Source: Microbacterium radiodurans (GTDB taxonomy: Bacteria > Actinomycetota > Actinomycetes > Actinomycetales > Microbacteriaceae). Taken from it: 64,000 nt of DNA. The stretch's first letter is position 1. The number at the start of each line of letters is the position of its first letter. This document shows positions 58,500 to 64,000 of this stretch, in pieces. Below the pieces are notes generated by a model. It had not been told where the DNA came from, did not search any database, and was given only the letters and a program-made list of their open reading frames with translations. The stretch is from positions 186,001 through 250,000 of the forward strand of contig NZ_VYRZ01000003.1 of NCBI RefSeq assembly GCF_008710705.1, given 5' to 3'. Made by a program: the position numbers and the translations under genes.

Positions 58500-58940
58500 T
58501 CAGAAGAACCGGAAGCGATCGGGACCGAGATCCCACGGGTCGCGGTCGAGGTACTCCGCCGCCGCCCGGAAGACGCTGCTCTCGATCGCCATCCGGCGGT
58601 GGAGATCGTCGTTGCGGTGCAGCCGGCCGAGGCGCTCGATCGGCAGGCGGTACAGGATGATGCGCTTCTGCTCGGTCGACACGCTCCACCGCGGGATGCC
58701 GTCGTCGTCGCTGGCCGGGGGCATCCCGGCGACTTCGAAGCGGACCTCGCGCAGCTCGGGCCAGGCGCTGCGGAGGAACTCGGCCGCGGTGCCGACCGCC
58801 AAGTCGAAGCGTTCCGGCCGCGTCTCGAGGGGCGGCAGCGGGGGACGGACGACGGGACTGCGGTCATCGCGGCCGTGACGGCCGTGGCGCGAGGGCCGCT
58901 GCGGCTGCGGGGGAGCCGGGCGCGAGCGGCGGCGGATCAT
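58500..58940 (-). CDS. Zincin-like (metallopeptidase family) protein lacking the HExxH motif
   Basis: 146 residues. An Arg-rich N-terminus (1-25) leads into LPPLETRPERFDLAV and KRIILYRLPIERL; the C-terminus is FRAAAEYLDRDPWDLGPDRF. The layout matches actinobacterial proteins annotated as metallopeptidase family and the gene beside DUF3499 in M. tuberculosis (Rv3259). Where HExxH would be, this protein has MAIESSVF: the glutamate remains but the histidines are gone. It is probably not an active protease. Start from TAGGAT seven bases before the ATG at 58940; an ATG three codons earlier also exists. Confidence 0.6.
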   Translation of the reverse strand: MIRRRSRPAPPQPQRPSRHGRHGRDDRSPVVRPPLPPLETRPERFDLAVGTAAEFLRSAWPELREVRFEVAGMPPASDDDGIPRWSVSTEQKRIILYRLPIERLGRLHRNDDLHRRMAIESSVFRAAAEYLDRDPWDLGPDRFRFF

Positions 58941-58947
58941 GACGCCC

Positions 58948-58953
58948 ATCCTA
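58948..58953 (-). promoter_or_regulatory. -10 element of the zincin-like gene
   Basis: TAGGAT on the minus strand, seven bases before the ATG at 58940. Confidence 0.55.
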
Positions 58954-59013
58954 TGCGTGCCGTCGTCCGGCGGGCCTCGGCGCGGCATCCCGGTCGAGAG
59001 CCGCCACCGCCGT

Positions 59014-59019
59014 TACCGT
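59014..59019 (+). promoter_or_regulatory. -10 element of the DUF3499 gene
   Basis: TACCGT, seven bases before the ATG at 59027. GGGAGGG between them could instead act as a ribosome binding site. Confidence 0.5.
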
Positions 59020-59026
59020 GGGAGGG

Positions 59027-59233
59027 ATGCGCGAGAGACTCTGTTCGAAGGTGGGGTGCGCCCGCGAGGCGGTGACGACCCTCACGTACGACTACGGCGA
59101 CCAGATGGCGGCGCTCGGACCGCTCGGCGGCGGCACCGATCCGCACGCGCACGACCTCTGCGCGATCCACACCGACCGCCTGTCGGTGCCGAAGGGGTGG
59201 GTCGTCATCCGTCACGAGACCCTGCGGGTCTGA
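59027..59233 (+). CDS. DUF3499 family protein
   Basis: 68 residues. RLCSKVGCAREAVTTLTYDYGDQMAALGPL and the C-terminal HDLCAIHTDRLSVPKGWVV are the DUF3499 pattern. Two CxxxxC cysteines and a later C-x2-H could bind zinc. Conserved in actinobacteria next to whiB2; function unknown. A GTG three codons upstream lies within the -10 hexamer and is rejected. Confidence 0.85.
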   Translation: MRERLCSKVGCAREAVTTLTYDYGDQMAALGPLGGGTDPHAHDLCAIHTDRLSVPKGWVVIRHETLRV

Positions 59234-59284
59234 CCCGCGGGCCCGACGTCGTCGACGGCCCGATCGGCGCGGTCGACACGGGAT

Positions 59285-60124
59285 TCACCGGACGGGGAAA
59301 CCCCGCGGTGCGTCCGGCGCGGAGCCCGTCAGCGACTGCGCTCGCTGGTCGATGCGCTGAAGTGCCGCGAACTCGCGATCGCGGCGCAGGGCGACGACGG
59401 CGCGGACGAAGGTCTCGGCATCGGCGGGTGGGATCGGCGCGACGAAGGGGCGCACCTCGGCCGCGATGCGCTCGGCCGACCGCATCCGTGCGGTCGGATC
59501 CATTCCCGCGGCCGTCCGCGCGAACTGACCGGCTCGCCGCGCGACGCGGTCGGGGAGCCGTGCCACGTCGGCGACGCGAGCCCACTCGGCGAGCTGATCG
59601 GGGACGGGCCCGGCGGGGAAGGGCAGCTTCGGCGCGCGTGTCCGCTCGCAGTACGTTCCGGCCACCATGTCGCCGAGCCGCGTCGAGCGCGGGGTGAAGG
59701 TGGCGACGATGCCGGCCAGTGCGCCGAACGTGAACCAGATCTCGAGCACGCCGAGGAGCGCTCGGATGAACGCCTGCCGGAACCCGGTCGCGCCGCCGTC
59801 GGTGCGAACGATGCGCCCGCCGACCGCGAGCTTGCCGAGGCTGCGTCCGCGGGTGATCGTCTCGACGGCGGTGGGGATGACCACGAGCACGAGGACGAGC
59901 ACGCTGATCGTCAGGATGGGCGACAGGGAGTCGAGACGGAGGCCGCCGACGATCCAGTTCGCGACGAAGAAGAACAGCAGCAGGATGCCGATCGAGCACA
60001 GCACGTCGATGAGGGCGCCGACCGCGCGCAGGAAGAAGCCGAGCGGCTGCACGTCGAGCGCGACGGCCTCGCCGGTGAGGATCTCGTCCTGACGGATCTC
60101 GACCGTGGCGGCGGGCATCGTCAT
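59285..60124 (-). CDS. RDD-family membrane protein
   Basis: 279 residues. The RDD domain (about 25-170) has two or three membrane segments, the motif FLRAVGALIDVLCSIG, and RGRSLGKLAVGGRIVRTDGG. A cytoplasmic C-terminal half rich in Arg and Ala follows. RDD proteins are small transport or regulatory membrane proteins of unclear function. It is divergent from the SpoIIM-like gene with only 16 bases between the starts. ATG at 60124; a second ATG at 60118 is possible. Confidence 0.85.
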   Translation of the reverse strand: MTMPAATVEIRQDEILTGEAVALDVQPLGFFLRAVGALIDVLCSIGILLLFFFVANWIVGGLRLDSLSPILTISVLVLVLVVIPTAVETITRGRSLGKLAVGGRIVRTDGGATGFRQAFIRALLGVLEIWFTFGALAGIVATFTPRSTRLGDMVAGTYCERTRAPKLPFPAGPVPDQLAEWARVADVARLPDRVARRAGQFARTAAGMDPTARMRSAERIAAEVRPFVAPIPPADAETFVRAVVALRRDREFAALQRIDQRAQSLTGSAPDAPRGFPVR

Positions 60125-60140
60125 GGGTACAGTTAAGCAA
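60125..60140. promoter_or_regulatory. 16-bp gap with overlapping back-to-back -10 elements
   Basis: Plus strand: TACAGT (60128-60133), seven bases before the SpoIIM-like ATG. Minus strand: TTAACT (60131-60136), six bases before the RDD ATG. The hexamers share three base pairs, so the two promoters could not be occupied at once. Confidence 0.45.
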
Positions 60141-61136
60141 ATGGACCTCGACGCCCTGGTCGCAGCCCGCCGCGCCGAATGGGATCGGCTCGACGAGCTC
60201 GGCCGTGCCCGGCGGCTCTCCAGCGCCGGCGTCGACGAGCTCGTCGCCCGGTACCGGGCCGCATCCGCCGACCTGGCCGACATCAAGACCTCCGCCGGCC
60301 GCAGCGTCGAGGGCGACCGGCTGTCGATGATCCTCTCGCGTGCGCGGCTGCGGCTGACCGGGACGCGCGACAACGTGCTGCGCCAGCTGCCGCGCTTCTT
60401 CCTCCACCAGCTTCCGGCCGCGCTGTACCGGGTGCGCTGGACGACCCTCGCGGTCGCAGTCGCGTTCATCGTGATCTCGTCGCTCGTCGCCTTCTGGGTG
60501 TCGGGCGACCCGGCGGCGATCGCCTCCCTCGGTTCGCAGGCCCAGCTGGAGCAGTACGCCGAGAACGACTTCACGGCGTACTACAGCGACAACCCCGCGG
60601 CCGTCTTCGCCGGGACGGTGTGGACCAACAACGCCTGGATCGCCGCGCAGTGTGTGCTCTTCGGCATCACCGGAGTCTGGCCGCTCATGGTGCTCATGCA
60701 GAACGCCGTGAGCATCGGGCAGGCCGCGGCGATCCTCATCGCGTTCGACCGCGGCGACGTGTTCCTGCTGCACATCGCGCCGCACGGCCTGCTCGAGCTC
60801 ACGTGCATCTTCGTCGCCGGGGCGACGGGCCTGCACATCTTCTGGGCATGGATCGCGCCGGGACCGCGCGGCCGCGGCGAGGCGCTGGCGGCAGCCGGCC
60901 GGTCGCTCGCGACCGTCGCGATCGGACTCATCCTCGCTCTGGCGCTCGCCGGCCTCGTCGAGGGCTTCGTCACCGCCCAACCCTGGCCCTGGCCGGTGAA
61001 GATCGGTCTCGGCGCTCTCGCCCTCGGTGTCTTCCTCGCCTACATGCTCGGTCTCGGCCGCCTGGCGGCTCGGCGCGGCGAGACGGGGGATCTCACCGAG
61101 TACGAGGCTGGCACGCCTCGGCTCGTCGCAGGCTGA
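60141..61136 (+). CDS. SpoIIM-family (stage II sporulation protein M-like) membrane protein
   Basis: 331 residues. A cytoplasmic helical N-terminus (1-105) precedes about five membrane segments. LMVLMQNAVSIGQAAAILIAF and APHGLLELTCIFVAGATGLHIFWAW are the DUF95/SpoIIM hallmarks. In non-sporulating actinobacteria these proteins accompany RDD genes; the role is unknown. Confidence 0.88.
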   Translation: MDLDALVAARRAEWDRLDELGRARRLSSAGVDELVARYRAASADLADIKTSAGRSVEGDRLSMILSRARLRLTGTRDNVLRQLPRFFLHQLPAALYRVRWTTLAVAVAFIVISSLVAFWVSGDPAAIASLGSQAQLEQYAENDFTAYYSDNPAAVFAGTVWTNNAWIAAQCVLFGITGVWPLMVLMQNAVSIGQAAAILIAFDRGDVFLLHIAPHGLLELTCIFVAGATGLHIFWAWIAPGPRGRGEALAAAGRSLATVAIGLILALALAGLVEGFVTAQPWPWPVKIGLGALALGVFLAYMLGLGRLAARRGETGDLTEYEAGTPRLVAG

Positions 61137-61172
61137 TCGGATGCCGCGGGTGACACCACCCCCGGCTCCTGT

Positions 61173-61202
61173 TTTGATCCGATCAAAGAAAGTGGCTAGA
61201 CT
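61173..61202 (+). promoter_or_regulatory. furA promoter with palindromic operator over the -35
   Basis: Perfect palindrome TTTGATC-C-GATCAAA (61173-61187). TTGATC within it (61174-61179) is followed after exactly 17 bases by TAGACT (61197-61202), and the ATG comes six bases later. Binding of a repressor (FurA itself, by analogy with mycobacteria) would cover the -35. Confidence 0.7.
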
Positions 61203-61208
61203 GGGGTC

Positions 61209-61640
61209 ATGACGATCGTGACCGCGCCGGAGGCCATCCGCGCCGTCGGGCTGCGTGTCACGGACTCGCGCGCGGCGGTCTATGCGGCCCTCCGCGCCCG
61301 GCCGCACGCGAGCGCCGACGACATCTTCGCGCTCGTCGCGGAGGCGATGCCCCAGGCCAGCCGGCAGTCCGTCTACAACGCGCTCAACGATTTCGCCGAC
61401 GCAGGTCTCGCGCGGCGCATCGAACCGGCCGGTCGTTCGATGCTGTTCGAGCTGCGCGTCGGTGACAACCACCATCACCTCGTGTGCACCGGCTGTGGCC
61501 GCGTCGAGGACGTCGACTGCGCGGTGGGCCATGCGCCCTGCCTGCATCCCTCCGACGATCACGGCTTCGCCGTCGTCTCGGCCGAAGTGACCTACTGGGG
61601 GCGGTGCGCCGCCTGCGCGGCGATCGACACCGCCGCCTGA
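61209..61640 (+). CDS. furA: Fur-family transcriptional repressor, FurA-like
   Basis: 143 residues. A winged helix with recognition segment SRQSVYNALNDFADAGL (about 51-67), the metal-binding run HHH (88-90), and two CxxC pairs (Cys93/96 and Cys133/136) for structural zinc. Directly upstream of katG, the classical furA-katG arrangement in which FurA represses both genes and responds to peroxide. Confidence 0.92.
   Translation: MTIVTAPEAIRAVGLRVTDSRAAVYAALRARPHASADDIFALVAEAMPQASRQSVYNALNDFADAGLARRIEPAGRSMLFELRVGDNHHHLVCTGCGRVEDVDCAVGHAPCLHPSDDHGFAVVSAEVTYWGRCAACAAIDTAA

Positions 61641-64000
<2,360 letters not shown>

Overview
The window is high-GC DNA with tightly packed genes, frequent ATGA/GTGA start-stop overlaps and many GTG starts. 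It carries WhiB, acyl-CoA carboxylase with an epsilon subunit, an LCP-family ligase, a DUF222/13E12-type HNH protein, DUF3499 and FurA-KatG. This points to an actinobacterium, most likely Microbacteriaceae (Microbacterium-like), judged from gene content only. I saw no rRNA, tRNA, IS element or CRISPR array.

Layout. (1) 1-2501: the edge of a sugar PTS locus (HPr, EIIB) divergent from its PRD/EIIB/EIIA regulator. (2) 2531-22331: a housekeeping block. It holds a GNAT acetyltransferase, phosphomannomutase-type mutase and purine nucleoside phosphorylase, LpdA-like flavoprotein, biotin carboxylase/BCCP, Maf, a TRAM-type RNA methyltransferase, a three-gene signalling cassette, AccE-AccD, BirA, a PH-domain membrane protein, PurK-PurE, an LCP protein and a glycosyltransferase. 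(3) 22470-51001: a cell-envelope glycan locus. It holds a GlfT2-like galactofuranosyltransferase, two Wzm/Wzt ABC exporters, an LGFP-repeat wall protein, RmlA-RmlB-RmlC/D, UDP-galactopyranose mutase, several glycosyltransferases, two acyltransferases, a flippase-like protein and three O-antigen ligase/polymerase-like proteins. (4) 51111-64000: an HNH/DUF222 protein, ManA, WhiB, a large membrane glycosyltransferase with its DUF5719 partner, a zincin-like protein, DUF3499, RDD and SpoIIM-like membrane proteins, and furA-katG, with katG cut by the right edge.

How the genes fit together. From memory, blocks 2 and 4 follow an order also found in Mycobacterium tuberculosis (roughly Rv3308 to Rv3255c), so the glycan locus looks like an insertion between conserved flanks. 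RmlABCD make dTDP-rhamnose and Glf makes UDP-galactofuranose. GlfT-like and other transferases would build the glycan on a lipid carrier, the ABC pairs (and perhaps the flippase) would export it, and LCP or ligase proteins would attach it to the wall. The LGFP-repeat protein may bind the product. Biotin carboxylase, AccD and AccE form the acyl-CoA carboxylase, and BirA biotinylates its carrier domain.

The most interesting signals are regulatory. At least sixteen genes have a TAnnnT hexamer exactly 6 or 7 bases before the start codon, which suggests pervasive leaderless transcription. The two acyl-CoA carboxylase genes share a 21-bp dyad at the same distance from their starts. The furA promoter has its -35 element inside a perfect 7-1-7 palindrome. 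The HNH/DUF222 gene has a 13/16 match to the mycobacterial LexA box touching its -10 element.
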